Below are positions 23,733-31,833 of a stretch of 64,000 nucleotides of DNA, piece after piece. Below the pieces are notes generated by a model that worked only from the letters and a program-made list of their open reading frames with translations, made no database searches and had not been told where the DNA came from. Each line of letters starts with the position of its first letter. Positions within the stretch are counted from its first letter, which is position 1. The stretch is from NCBI RefSeq assembly GCF_014648855.1, contig NZ_BMRX01000019.1, forward strand, positions 79,288 through 143,287, read 5' to 3'. The stretch comes from Streptomyces parvulus. Lineage in GTDB: Bacteria > Actinomycetota > Actinomycetes > Streptomycetales > Streptomycetaceae. Both the position numbers and the translations under genes were made by a program.

Positions 23733-24479
23733 CTAGAACGCCCGTTCCCGGGCCCGTTCCGCGGCGTCCTTCACCGGCCCGCGGTGCAGGGGGCCGTGCC
23801 CGGGCAGCAGCAGGTCGCCGTCCAGCCCGGCGATGACGTCGAGCGAGTCGACCGCGCGGGCGCGGTCGTGGTGGAACAGGTCGGGCAATAGCTGCGGTCC
23901 GTCGATCCGGGAGATCGCGTGTCCGCTCACCAGCGCGTCCCCCGAGATCACCACCCCGGCGCCGGGCAGGTGGAAGACGCAGTGCCCGTCGGTGTGCCCC
24001 GGCGTGTGCACCGGCACCGGGCGCCCGGGCAGGTCGAGGGCGCCCGGCGCCGGGAAGGGCGCGGGCGCGGCCACCGGGTGCTGCTCGGTGCCGCCGGAGC
24101 GCAGCACGTGCACCGTCCAGGGCAGCACGCCCGGCCGCCAGGCGTTGCGCAGGATCGTGCCCACCGACACCTGCTGGAGGAAGTCCCGGCGCGCGTGCGG
24201 CACTTCGGCCTCGTGCAGCAGGACCGGGGTGCCGTGGGCGGCGCGCAGGTACTCGGCGGAGCCCAGGTGGTCGTTGTGCGCGTGGGTGATCAGTACGGCG
24301 GCGACGGCCTCCGGTGAACTCCCGACGGCGGCGAGGGAGTCGAGGAGCTGTCGCCGGTCGCCGGGGTAGCCGGTGTCGACGAGCGTCACCGCGTCGCCGT
24401 CGGCGAGGATCACCCAGTTGGTGTGCGAGCCGTGCACCAGGTAGGTGCCGTCCGCCACTTGCCGTACGTCCGCGCCCAT
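23733..24479 (-). CDS. MBL-fold metallo-hydrolase
   Basis: A 248-residue metallo-beta-lactamase-fold hydrolase. Metal ligands are His66, His68, Asp70 and His71 in THAHNDH, His in HTPGHTDGH, Asp in ISGDALVSG and His in LPGHGPLH. The fold resembles glyoxalase II-like and lactonase-like proteins. Substrate unknown. Its stop lies nine bases before the DUF4032 start, so the two genes are probably co-transcribed. Confidence 0.88.
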   Translation of the reverse strand: MGADVRQVADGTYLVHGSHTNWVILADGDAVTLVDTGYPGDRRQLLDSLAAVGSSPEAVAAVLITHAHNDHLGSAEYLRAAHGTPVLLHEAEVPHARRDFLQQVSVGTILRNAWRPGVLPWTVHVLRSGGTEQHPVAAPAPFPAPGALDLPGRPVPVHTPGHTDGHCVFHLPGAGVVISGDALVSGHAISRIDGPQLLPDLFHHDRARAVDSLDVIAGLDGDLLLPGHGPLHRGPVKDAAERARERAF

Positions 24480-24554
24480 GAGGTCTCCCGCGTTCCGTTT
24501 CCGCCGTGCCGGCCCCAGCCAAGCAGATCCGGTGCGCGGAGGGCGGCCCGCCCC

Positions 24555-25184
24555 TCAGCGCACGCCGTGCGGCCGGAACTGGACGCTGATCCGCGGCCCG
24601 GCGGCACGGGTGCTCTTCGGGACGCAGTGCTCCCAGGTGCGCTGGCAGGAGCCGCCCATCACGATCAGGTCGCCGTGGCCGAGCGGCCGGCGCACGGTCT
24701 CCCCGCCTCCGCCGGCCGGGCGCAGCAGCAGGTCGCGGGGGGCGCCGACCGAGAGGATGGCGACCATCGTGTCCCGGCGCGCGCCGCGCCCGATCCGGTC
24801 GCCGTGCCAGGCGACGCTGTCCCGGCCGTCGCGGTAGTGGCACAGCCCGGCCGTCGTGAACGGCTCGCCCAGCTCGTCGGCGTAGTGCGCGGACAGGGCG
24901 TCGCGCGCCTCGGCCAGCAGCGGGTCCGGCAGCGGGTCCCCGGCGCCGTAGAAGGCGAGCAGCCGGGGGACGTCGACCACCCGCTCGTACATGGCGCGCC
25001 GCTCCGCACGCCACGGGACGTCGGCGGCCAGCCGCTCGAACAGCGCGTCGGCGCCGTGCAGCCAGCCCGGCAGCAGGTCGATCCAGGCTCCCGAGCCCAG
25101 GTGGGTGCGGCGCAGCCCGCCGAGCGGGCCGAGCCGGACCTCGTCGGCCTGGTCGAAGAGCGAGCCCTGGAGGTGCGTGGTCAT
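24555..25184 (-). CDS. AlkB-like 2-oxoglutarate/Fe(II) dioxygenase
   Basis: A 209-residue AlkB family enzyme. Iron ligands are His127 and Asp129 in AWHGDRIG and His186 in TWEHCVPK; Arg198 and Arg204 in GPRISVQFRP bind 2-oxoglutarate. It should remove methyl or other alkyl groups from N1-methyladenine or N3-methylcytosine in damaged DNA or RNA. The nucleotide-recognition lid lies before the HxD motif (ERVVDVPRLLAFYG), as in bacterial AlkB. It is divergent from a TetR gene, and the palindrome between them might also touch this gene. Confidence 0.88.
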   Translation of the reverse strand: MTTHLQGSLFDQADEVRLGPLGGLRRTHLGSGAWIDLLPGWLHGADALFERLAADVPWRAERRAMYERVVDVPRLLAFYGAGDPLPDPLLAEARDALSAHYADELGEPFTTAGLCHYRDGRDSVAWHGDRIGRGARRDTMVAILSVGAPRDLLLRPAGGGGETVRRPLGHGDLIVMGGSCQRTWEHCVPKSTRAAGPRISVQFRPHGVR

Positions 25185-25248
25185 GGGACCAGCGTACTCC
25201 TCAATCGAAAATGCGTTCTAAAGATGTCAGGGCACTTTCGATACGCTG

Positions 25249-25263
25249 ATGTATCCGATACAT
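25249..25263. promoter_or_regulatory. 15-bp palindromic operator for the TetR regulator
   Basis: ATGTATC-C-GATACAT is a perfect palindrome centred on 25256, 32 bases before the TetR start codon and 64 bases from the alkB-like start. It is AT-rich compared with its surroundings and has the size of a TetR-family operator. Confidence 0.65.
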
Positions 25264-25294
25264 TCGCGCATCCAACGGAGCGAGGGAGCCGGGC

Positions 25295-25918
25295 ATGGCG
25301 GTGAAGGCGACCACCGGGCGGGTGACCAGGCGTCGCGTGCGTACCCGCGCCAACCTCCTGGACGCGGCGTTCGCGGTGTTCGCCGCCAAGGGGTTCGGCC
25401 GGGTGTCGATCGAGGAGGTCTGCGAGGCGGCCGGATACAGCCGGGGCGCCTTCTACTCGAACTTCGACAGCCTGGACGAGCTGTTCTTCGCCCTCTACCG
25501 GCAGCGCGCCGAGCTGATCGCCGAGCAGGTGTCCACCGCGCTCGCCTCCGACGGCCCCGGCCTGGACGTGCCGGCCGCCGTGGCACGGGTCACCGAGGTG
25601 CTGCTGCTGGACGGGGACTGGCTGCTGGTCAAGACGGACTTCCTGGTGCACGCCGCCCGCGACCCCGAGGTCGCCGGGGTCCTGCTGGAACACCGGGCGC
25701 GCCTCAGGCGGGCGATCGCCGACCGGCTCGCCCGGGCCCGCGGACACACCGCCCTGCCCGCCGTGCTGGGCGACACCGAGGGCGCCGCGCACGCCGTGGT
25801 CGCCGCGTACGACGGCGTCACCACCCAGCTCCTCCTGGACCGGGACGTCGAGCACGCCCGGGCCTGGCTGGGACAGCTCCTCACCGCGCTGCTGACCGAC
25901 GGCGGCGCGCGCCCATGA
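25295..25918 (+). CDS. TetR family transcriptional regulator
   Basis: A 207-residue repressor-type protein. The N-terminal helix-turn-helix is clear: LLDAAFAVFAAKGFGRVSIE, then EVCEAAGYSRGAFYSNFDSL. The C-terminal helices (about 75-200) form the ligand pocket and match the AefR-like/TetR_C set only loosely. A perfect 15-bp palindrome sits in its promoter region, so it probably controls its own gene. The FAD dehydrogenase gene starts 34 bases after its stop and is the likely target. Confidence 0.9.
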   Translation: MAVKATTGRVTRRRVRTRANLLDAAFAVFAAKGFGRVSIEEVCEAAGYSRGAFYSNFDSLDELFFALYRQRAELIAEQVSTALASDGPGLDVPAAVARVTEVLLLDGDWLLVKTDFLVHAARDPEVAGVLLEHRARLRRAIADRLARARGHTALPAVLGDTEGAAHAVVAAYDGVTTQLLLDRDVEHARAWLGQLLTALLTDGGARP

Positions 25919-25952
25919 CAGAGCCACCACGGACAAGGAAGGGACGATCGCC

Positions 25953-27626
25953 ATGGATGCCGACGTCATTGTCGTCGGAGCGGGCCTCGCGGGCCTGGTC
26001 GCGGCCCACGAGCTGACCAGCCGGGGCCGGAGGGTCGCCCTGCTCGACCAGGAGAACGCGGCCAACCTCGGCGGCCAGGCCTTCTGGTCCTTCGGGGGCC
26101 TCTTCCTCGTCGACACGCCCGAGCAGCGCCGCCTCGGCGTCAAGGACTCCCTCGACCTGGCCTGGAACGACTGGCAGGGCAGCGCCGGGTTCGACCGGAC
26201 CGAGGACGAGGACTCCTGGGCGGTGCGCTGGGCCCGGGCCTACGTGGAGTGGGCGGCGGGGGAGAAGCGGTCCTGGCTCGCCGGGCACGGGATCAGCTTC
26301 CTGCCCACCGTCGGCTGGGCCGAGCGCGGCGACCTGAGGGCCGGCGGGCACGGCAACTCGGTGCCCCGCTTCCACATCGCCTGGGGCACCGGCACGGGCG
26401 TGGTCGAGCCCTTCGTGCGGTACGCACAACAGGCCGCGCGGGACGGACTGCTCACCTTCCACCACCGCCACCGCGTCGACCACCTGATCGTCGAGGACGG
26501 CACCGCGCGCGGCGTGCGCGGCACGGTCCTCGCCGAGGACGACTCGCCCCGCGGAGTCGCCTCCAGCCGCGAGGCGGCCGGCGAGTTCGAACTCACCGCC
26601 CAGGCCGTGATCGTCACCTCCGGCGGCATCGGCGGCGACCACGACATCGTCCGCAGCCACTGGCCCGACCGGCTCGGCACGCCGCCCGCCGAGATGGTCA
26701 CCGGCGTCCCCGCCTACGTCGACGGCCGGATGCTCGGCATCAGCGCCGACGCGGGCGCCCGCCTCGTCAACCGCGACCGGATGTGGCACTACACCGAGGG
26801 CCTGCGCAACTGGGACCCGATCTGGCCCGGCCACGGCATCCGCATCCTGCCCGGCCCCTCGTCCCTGTGGTTCGACGCCCTGGGCCGCCGGCTGCCCGAG
26901 CCGTGCCTGCCGGGCTACGACACCCTCGGCACCCTCCGGCACCTGCGCACCGCGGACGGCCTCGCCGAGCACGACCACTCCTGGTTCATCCTCACCCAGA
27001 AGATCATCGAGAAGGAGTTCGCCCTCTCCGGCTCCGAGCAGAATCCCGACATCACCGCCAAGGACCGGGCCGGCTTCTTGCGCGAACGCGTCCTCGGCAA
27101 GGGCGCCCCGGCCCCGGTGGACGCCTTCCTGCGCAAGGGCGCCGACTTCGTGACCGCGCCCAACCTGGAGCAGCTGGTCGAGCGGATGAACGGGCTCACC
27201 GAGAAGCCGCTCCTGGACGCGGCCCTGATCCGGCGGCAGATCGAGGCCCGCGACCTCCAGCTGGCCAACCCGTACGCCAAGGACGCCCAGGTCCAGGGCA
27301 TCCGCAACGCCCGCCGCTACATCGGGGACCGCCTCGGCCGGGTCGCCGCGCCGCACCGGATCCTCGACCCCGCCGCGGGTCCGCTGATCGGCGTCAAGCT
27401 GCACATCCTCACCCGCAAGACCCTGGGCGGCATCCAGACCGACCTCGACTCACGCGCCCTGGCCGCCGACGGCACCCCCGTCGAGGGCCTGTACGGGGCC
27501 GGCGAGGTGGCGGGGTTCGGCGGGGGAGGGGTGCACGGGTACAACGCCCTGGAGGGCACCTTCCTGGGCGGCTGCCTCTTCTCCGGCCGCGCCGCGGGCC
27601 GCGACGCCGCCCGGCGGACCGCCTGA
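25953..27626 (+). CDS. FAD-binding dehydrogenase (ketosteroid-dehydrogenase-like)
   Basis: A 557-residue flavoprotein of the fumarate reductase/succinate dehydrogenase flavoprotein fold. The N-terminus VIVVGAGLAGLVAAHELTSR binds FAD, ENAANLGGQAFWSFGGLF follows, VIVTSGGIGGDHDIVRSHW is a mid-domain FAD strand, and GLYGAGEVAGFGGGGVHGYN and the LEGTFLGGCLFSGR run close the site. It is near the 3-ketosteroid 1-dehydrogenase and COG3573 groups; the substrate (a steroid, terpenoid or other alkane-like ketone) is unknown. GGAAGGG lies upstream of ATG. It forms a probable two-gene operon with the TetR gene. Confidence 0.88.
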   Translation: MDADVIVVGAGLAGLVAAHELTSRGRRVALLDQENAANLGGQAFWSFGGLFLVDTPEQRRLGVKDSLDLAWNDWQGSAGFDRTEDEDSWAVRWARAYVEWAAGEKRSWLAGHGISFLPTVGWAERGDLRAGGHGNSVPRFHIAWGTGTGVVEPFVRYAQQAARDGLLTFHHRHRVDHLIVEDGTARGVRGTVLAEDDSPRGVASSREAAGEFELTAQAVIVTSGGIGGDHDIVRSHWPDRLGTPPAEMVTGVPAYVDGRMLGISADAGARLVNRDRMWHYTEGLRNWDPIWPGHGIRILPGPSSLWFDALGRRLPEPCLPGYDTLGTLRHLRTADGLAEHDHSWFILTQKIIEKEFALSGSEQNPDITAKDRAGFLRERVLGKGAPAPVDAFLRKGADFVTAPNLEQLVERMNGLTEKPLLDAALIRRQIEARDLQLANPYAKDAQVQGIRNARRYIGDRLGRVAAPHRILDPAAGPLIGVKLHILTRKTLGGIQTDLDSRALAADGTPVEGLYGAGEVAGFGGGGVHGYNALEGTFLGGCLFSGRAAGRDAARRTA

Positions 27627-27669
27627 GGAGGCGCTGAGGCGCCCCGCACGCGCCGCAGCGCCTCCTCAG
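27623..27669. terminator. bidirectional terminator carrying both stop codons
   Basis: CTGAGGAGGCGCTG (27623-27636) pairs perfectly with CAGCGCCTCCTCAG (27656-27669), with a further GGCGC/GCGCC pair inside the loop. The left arm contains the TGA of the FAD dehydrogenase and the right arm the TGA of the DUF488 gene on the other strand. Confidence 0.8.
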
Positions 27670-28019
27670 CTTCCGCCGAGAAGGCGCTGCAGCACCGCGG
27701 CGTGGCTCTCCCCGGGCGACTTCGACGCCGTCAGCAGCGTCACGTCCCCGGCGGCCGCCAGCTCCCGCACGTGGTCGAGGAGTTCCGTCTCCTCGGGGGC
27801 GGCCAGCTCCGCCTCGTAGCGCTCGGTGAACTCCGCGAAGGAGCCCTCACCCGCGTGGTACCAGCGGCGCAGTCCGGTCGACGGGGTGAGCCCCTTGGGC
27901 CACTCGTCGACCCGCGCCGCGTCCTTCGACAGGCCGCGCGGCCAGAGCCGGTCCACCAGGACCCGGACACCGTCGCCGGCCTCGGGAGGCTCGTAGACGC
28001 GGCGTACCCGTACGCTCAC
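27666..28019 (-). CDS. DUF488 family protein (YeaO-like)
   Basis: A 117-residue DUF488 protein. Family marks are VLVDRLWPRGLSKDAARVDE, WYHAGEGSFAEFTERYEAEL and the ending VTLLTASKSPGESHAAVLQR. The invariant RLWPRG and LLTA pieces are intact; the chemistry is unknown. GTG 28019 overlaps the stop of the WhiB-like gene (GTGA), so it is translated by coupling. The tie to a redox- or NO-sensing regulator suggests a role in the same response. Confidence 0.88.
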   Translation of the reverse strand: MSVRVRRVYEPPEAGDGVRVLVDRLWPRGLSKDAARVDEWPKGLTPSTGLRRWYHAGEGSFAEFTERYEAELAAPEETELLDHVRELAAAGDVTLLTASKSPGESHAAVLQRLLGGS

Positions 28020-28270
28020 GCGCTCGACCTTCTGCGCACCGCCTCGCGCCGCTTGAGCGCACGGCGTTCCAGCTCACTGGTCCCGCCCCACACGCCGATG
28101 GACTGCCCGGTGTCGAGCGCCCATCGCAGACACTGCTCCTGGACCGGGCAGCCCCGGCAGACCGCCTTCGCCTGCTCGGTCTGCAGAGCGGCCGGGCCGG
28201 TGGTGCCGATCGGGAAGAACAGGTCGGGGTCCTCCGTGCGGCACGCGGCGTGTTCTCGCCAGTCGTCCAT
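28016..28270 (-). CDS. WhiB-like iron-sulfur transcription factor
   Basis: An 84-residue Wbl protein. Cys10, Cys38, Cys41 and Cys47 (HAAC, then AVCRGCPVQEQC) are the [4Fe-4S] ligands; GVWGG at 59-63 is the sigma-factor-binding turn, and RRALKRREAVRRR is the basic DNA-contact tail. Wbl proteins sit on the primary sigma factor and tune transcription in development or redox stress. I use ATG 28270 because AGGTGA lies four to five bases upstream; GTG 28279 overlaps that site. By position it may be wblJ of S. coelicolor, but I recall this less surely and leave the symbol blank. Its promoter region holds a 10-bp direct repeat. Confidence 0.92.
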   Translation of the reverse strand: MDDWREHAACRTEDPDLFFPIGTTGPAALQTEQAKAVCRGCPVQEQCLRWALDTGQSIGVWGGTSELERRALKRREAVRRRSSA

Positions 28271-28299
28271 CAAAGTCACCTGCGATCGGTTGCGTTCGC

Positions 28300-28323
28300 G
28301 CCTTCGTGCGTTGGCCTTCGTGC
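28300..28323. repeat. 10-bp direct repeat upstream of the WhiB-like gene
   Basis: GCCTTCGTGC occurs at 28300-28309 and again at 28314-28323, four bases apart (14-base period), 30-53 bases before the start codon of the WhiB-like gene. It may be a tandem binding site. Confidence 0.55.
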
Positions 28324-28399
28324 AAAAGTTGCTCCGATGCGGGTGACCGGTCGACGGCGGGCCGAAACCGGCCGACTGCGAACGACCGGCGCCGGATGC

Positions 28400-29305
28400 C
28401 TAGCGCGACAGCTCCCGCCGGGCCGCGGCCAGGACAGCTTCGGCCACCGTGGCCAGCGCGGGAGAGTCGAGTTTCCACTGCTGCCAGTGGAGCGGAACGT
28501 CCACCGACAGGTCCGGCGCGAAGTCGACAAGTCGCCCCGCGCGCAGCAGCGGCCGCGCCTGCGGCTCCGGCACCATGCCCCAGCCGAGGCCCGCGGCGAC
28601 GGCCTCCACGAACCCCTCCGAGGTGGGCACGTAGTGCCGCGCGGTGCTCGCACCGCCGCGCCCGAGCCGCCGCGCGAACGCGTCCTGGAAGTCGTCCCGC
28701 CGGTCGAAGACCACGACGGGAGCCGCGCCCAGCGCCTCCCGCAGCGGCCCGGCCAGATGCCGTGCGGCGAAGTCGGGGGCGGCGCACGGCTGATAGCGCA
28801 TCCGCCCCAGGAACCGGACCGCGCAGCCCGGCACCGGCTCCGGCGAGGACGTCACCGCGGCCATCACCACGCCCTCCCGCAGCAGCGCGGCCGTGTGGGC
28901 CTCGTCCTCGCGGCGCAGCTCGAAACAGAGCCCGGGCCCTGCGGGCAGCTCCGTGAGCGCGCCGAGGAACCAGGTCGCGAGCGAGTCGGCGTTGACGGCG
29001 ACCGAGATCCGGGTGGGCTCGCCGGCCGCCCCGCTCAGGCCCAGCTCGGCGTGCGCGTCCCGCTGCAGCCGGGCCACCTGGCGGGCGAGGCGCACCAGAA
29101 CCGCGCCGGACTCCGTGGGGCGCACCGGTTTGGTGCGCAGCAGCAGCACCCGGCCCGTGCGCTGCTCCAGGGCCTTCACCCGCTGGCTGACCGCCGACGG
29201 CGTCACGTGCAGCGCGGCGGCCGCCGCGTCGAAGGTGCCCTCGTCCACCACGGCCAGCAGGGTGCGCACCTGGTCCAGCGGCAGGTCCGCCGCGTCCTCC
29301 GTCAT
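28400..29305 (-). CDS. LysR-family regulator of the ArgP/LysG type
   Basis: A LysR-type regulator of about 301 residues. The N-terminal winged helix-turn-helix reads LDQVRTLLAVVDEGTFDAAA, then LHVTPSAVSQRVKALEQRTG. The C-terminal ligand domain shows VNADSLATWFLGAL and EGFVEAVAAGLGWGMVPE, both typical of ArgP (IciA) and corynebacterial LysG, which sense lysine or arginine. It is divergent from a lysE-type exporter gene, the classic LysG-LysE pair, so it should turn on export when basic amino acids build up. ATG 29305 or the adjacent GTG 29308 may be the start; no strong ribosome site is seen. Confidence 0.9.
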   Translation of the reverse strand: MTEDAADLPLDQVRTLLAVVDEGTFDAAAAALHVTPSAVSQRVKALEQRTGRVLLLRTKPVRPTESGAVLVRLARQVARLQRDAHAELGLSGAAGEPTRISVAVNADSLATWFLGALTELPAGPGLCFELRREDEAHTAALLREGVVMAAVTSSPEPVPGCAVRFLGRMRYQPCAAPDFAARHLAGPLREALGAAPVVVFDRRDDFQDAFARRLGRGGASTARHYVPTSEGFVEAVAAGLGWGMVPEPQARPLLRAGRLVDFAPDLSVDVPLHWQQWKLDSPALATVAEAVLAAARRELSR

Positions 29306-29313
29306 CACGAGCG

Positions 29314-29337
29314 CTAAGGATACGTAAGAATCTTTAG
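29314..29337. promoter_or_regulatory. imperfect inverted repeat between LysR and LysE genes
   Basis: CTAAGGATACGTAAGAATCT followed by TTAG is AT-rich and imperfectly symmetric (CTAAGGAT against AATCTTTAG). It lies between the divergent start codons, as expected for a LysR-type operator and the lysE promoter region. Confidence 0.5.
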
Positions 29338-29374
29338 CTGTACCTGCGGTGATCGTCCGCTTAGCGTCGGGAGC

Positions 29375-29989
29375 ATGACCAACGCCCTCACCGCCGCGGC
29401 CGCCGGTTTCGGCACCGGGCTCTCGCTCATCGTCGCCATCGGCGCGCAGAACGCCTTCGTCCTGCGCCAGGGCATCCGCCGCGACGCCGTCCTCGCCGTG
29501 GTCGGCATCTGCGCCCTCTCCGACGCCCTGCTCATCGCCCTGGGCGTCGGCGGGGTCGGCGCCGTGGTGGTGGCCTGGCCGGACGCGCTGACCGTGGTCG
29601 GCTGGATCGGCGGCGCCTTCCTGCTCTGCTACGGCGCCCTGGCCGCCCGGCGCGTCTTCCGCCCCGAGGGCGCGCTGCGGGCGGAGGGCGACGGCGCGGG
29701 CTCACGCCGCCGGGCCGTGCTCACCTGCCTGGCGCTGACCTGGCTCAACCCGCACGTCTACCTGGACACCGTGTTCCTGCTCGGTTCGGTCGCCGCGGAC
29801 CGGGGGCCGCTGCGCTGGACCTTCGGCCTGGGCGCCGCGGCGGCCAGCCTGGTCTGGTTCGCCGTGCTGGGCTTCGGCGCCCGCCACCTGGGCCGATTCC
29901 TGGCCCGGCCCGCGGCCTGGCGGGTGCTCGACGGACTGGTCGCCGCCACCATGATCGCTCTCGGGGTGAGCCTCGTCGCCGGCGCGTGA
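29375..29989 (+). CDS. lysE: LysE family amino-acid exporter
   Basis: A 204-residue inner-membrane exporter with six hydrophobic segments. The opening GLSLIVAIGAQNAFVLRQGI is the LysE signature, and LTCLALTWLNPHVYLDTVFL in the middle holds the conserved NPH motif. It should send lysine or arginine out of the cell using the proton gradient. It is divergent from an ArgP/LysG-type regulator and has GGGAG before ATG 29375. Substrate specificity is inferred from the family and the regulator. Confidence 0.92.
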   Translation: MTNALTAAAAGFGTGLSLIVAIGAQNAFVLRQGIRRDAVLAVVGICALSDALLIALGVGGVGAVVVAWPDALTVVGWIGGAFLLCYGALAARRVFRPEGALRAEGDGAGSRRRAVLTCLALTWLNPHVYLDTVFLLGSVAADRGPLRWTFGLGAAAASLVWFAVLGFGARHLGRFLARPAAWRVLDGLVAATMIALGVSLVAGA

Positions 29990-30059
29990 CCGCCCGCTCG
30001 AACGGAGCTGCGACACTGATCCCCGCAGCCGAAAGATGTATCGAGCATGTAGGAAGCGC

Positions 30060-31370
30060 GTGGACTCCAGCGAGAGCAGCGAGAGCGGGACCGGGCAGGA
30101 AGCGGCGAAGAGACCCGCCCCGGACGGGGAGGCGCGGCGCGGGTGGCGCCGCTGGGCGATGGACACCCGCCCGCTGCGCCGCCCCGCCTATCGCCGACTG
30201 TGGTCCTCGACCATCGTCACCGCCGTCGGCAGCCAGCTCACCGCGGTCGCGGTGCCCAAGCAGATCTACGACATCACCGGGTCCTCGGCGTGGGTGGGCG
30301 CCGCCAGTCTCGCCGGGCTGCTGCCGCTGATCGTGTTCGCGCTGTGGGGCGGCGCCGTCGCCGACACGATGGACCGGCGCAAGCTGCTGCTCATCACCAA
30401 CACCGGCATCGCCGTGACCTCGCTGCTGTTCTGGGTGCAGGCGGTCACCGGTCTGGAGTCGGTCGGCGCCCTGATGCTGCTGCTCGCGCTCCAGCAGGCC
30501 TTCTGGGGGCTCAACGCGCCGGCCCGCAACGCCTCGATCGCCCGCCTGGTGCCCGAGGGCGAGCTGCCCGCCGCGAACGCCCTGGGCTCGACCGTGATGC
30601 AGACCGGGCAGGTGGTCGGCCCGCTGCTGGCCGGCGCGCTCATCCCGGTGATCGGACTGCCCGAGCTGTACCTCATCGACGCGCTCGCCCTGTGCGTGAC
30701 CGTGTGGGCCGTGTACCGGCTGCCCCCGCTCCCGCCGCTGGCCGGCACGGCGGTGCGGCGCGCGGGCGTCCGGGAGATCGTGGCCGGGTTCCGCTACATC
30801 GCCGGGCACAAGGTGCTGCTGCTCTCCTTCCTGGCCGACATCGTCGCCATGGTCCTCGGGATGCCCCGCGCGCTGTTCCCGCAGCTCGCCGCCGAGACCT
30901 TCGCCCCGTACGGCGAGGGGCTCGCCCTCGGTCTGCTGTTCGCGGCGATCCCGGTCGGCGCGGTGGTCGGCGGGCTGTTCTCGGGCACCTTCTCGCGGGC
31001 CCGACGGCACGGCTGGATGGTGATCGGCGCGGTCGTGGTCTGGGGGGCGGCCGTGGCCGGCGCCGGGCTGAGCGGGAGCCTGTGGCTCGCGGTGGCGTTC
31101 CTGGCCGTGGCCGGCGTCGCCGACATGGTGTCCATGGTGTTCCGCGGGGCGATCCTGCTCTCCGCGGCGACCGACGAGATGCGCGGGCGCATGCAGGGGG
31201 TCTTCACCGTCGTCGTGGCCGGCGGCCCGCGGCTGGCGGACGTCCTGCACGGCGGCGCCGGGTCCGCCCTCGGCGCCCGCGAGGCGGTGACGGGCGGCGG
31301 GCTGCTCGTCGTGGCGGTGATGCTGGCCCTGGCGGCCGCGATGCCCGCGCTGCGGCGCTACCGCGTCTGA
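30060..31370 (+). CDS. MFS exporter, EntS-like
   Basis: A major facilitator protein of about 436 residues with twelve hydrophobic segments. After a hydrophilic N-terminus come LRRPAYRRLWSSTIVTAVGS, VADTMDRRKLLLITNTGIAV (the loop 2-3 motif) and LQQAFWGLNAPARNASIARL, all as in the enterobactin exporter EntS/MFS_3 group. The substrate could be a siderophore or drug, but no siderophore genes are near. GTG 30060 has AGGA five bases upstream; an ATG 24 bases earlier is possible. It is convergent with the cNMP-domain gene, with seven bases between. Confidence 0.87.
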   Translation: MDSSESSESGTGQEAAKRPAPDGEARRGWRRWAMDTRPLRRPAYRRLWSSTIVTAVGSQLTAVAVPKQIYDITGSSAWVGAASLAGLLPLIVFALWGGAVADTMDRRKLLLITNTGIAVTSLLFWVQAVTGLESVGALMLLLALQQAFWGLNAPARNASIARLVPEGELPAANALGSTVMQTGQVVGPLLAGALIPVIGLPELYLIDALALCVTVWAVYRLPPLPPLAGTAVRRAGVREIVAGFRYIAGHKVLLLSFLADIVAMVLGMPRALFPQLAAETFAPYGEGLALGLLFAAIPVGAVVGGLFSGTFSRARRHGWMVIGAVVVWGAAVAGAGLSGSLWLAVAFLAVAGVADMVSMVFRGAILLSAATDEMRGRMQGVFTVVVAGGPRLADVLHGGAGSALGAREAVTGGGLLVVAVMLALAAAMPALRRYRV

Positions 31371-31377
31371 CGGGACC

Positions 31378-31833
31378 TCACAGCGCGCCGCGGCCGTGCA
31401 GCGCGTAGTGGTCCATGAGCCGGCCCCGGGTGGTCTCCAGCCGGTGCGCCAGGATCTCGGCGACCGACCGCACCAGCACGATGCCCAGCCGCGGGTCGTC
31501 CTCGCACAGGGTGAGCACCGAGCCCGCGTCGAACTCGTAGGCGCGCACCGGGCTGAAGGCCTCGGCGCCGAAGTCCCACTCGTAGGGCGGGAAGAGCCAG
31601 GACCAGCCGAGCAGGTCGCCCGCGCCGAGGCTGGCGACGGTGACCTGCTGGAGGGGCGTCACCTGCTGGGTCAGCGAGACCGCGCCGGAGCGGATGACCC
31701 AGAAGCGGTCCGCGCGGTCCCCCGACTCGAAGATCCGGGCGTCCTCGGGGAAGGAGACCTCCCGGGCGAGTGCCATCATCCGCTCGCGCTGGGGCGGGGG
31801 GAGGGCCGTCAGCAGTTTGATCGCTTTGGTCAT
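31378..31833 (-). CDS. cyclic-nucleotide-binding domain protein
   Basis: A 151-residue protein that is almost only a Crp-type sensory domain: VSFPEDARIFESGDRADRFW, VIRSGAVSLTQQVTPLQQVT and LGAGDLLGWSWLFPPYEWDF. No DNA-binding domain and no membrane part follow; a last helix (HRLETTRGRLMDHYAL) could be a dimer helix. The WSWLFPPYEWDF loop is typical of a group of stand-alone actinobacterial cNMP proteins. The ligand and partner are unknown. Confidence 0.85.
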   Translation of the reverse strand: MTKAIKLLTALPPPQRERMMALAREVSFPEDARIFESGDRADRFWVIRSGAVSLTQQVTPLQQVTVASLGAGDLLGWSWLFPPYEWDFGAEAFSPVRAYEFDAGSVLTLCEDDPRLGIVLVRSVAEILAHRLETTRGRLMDHYALHGRGAL

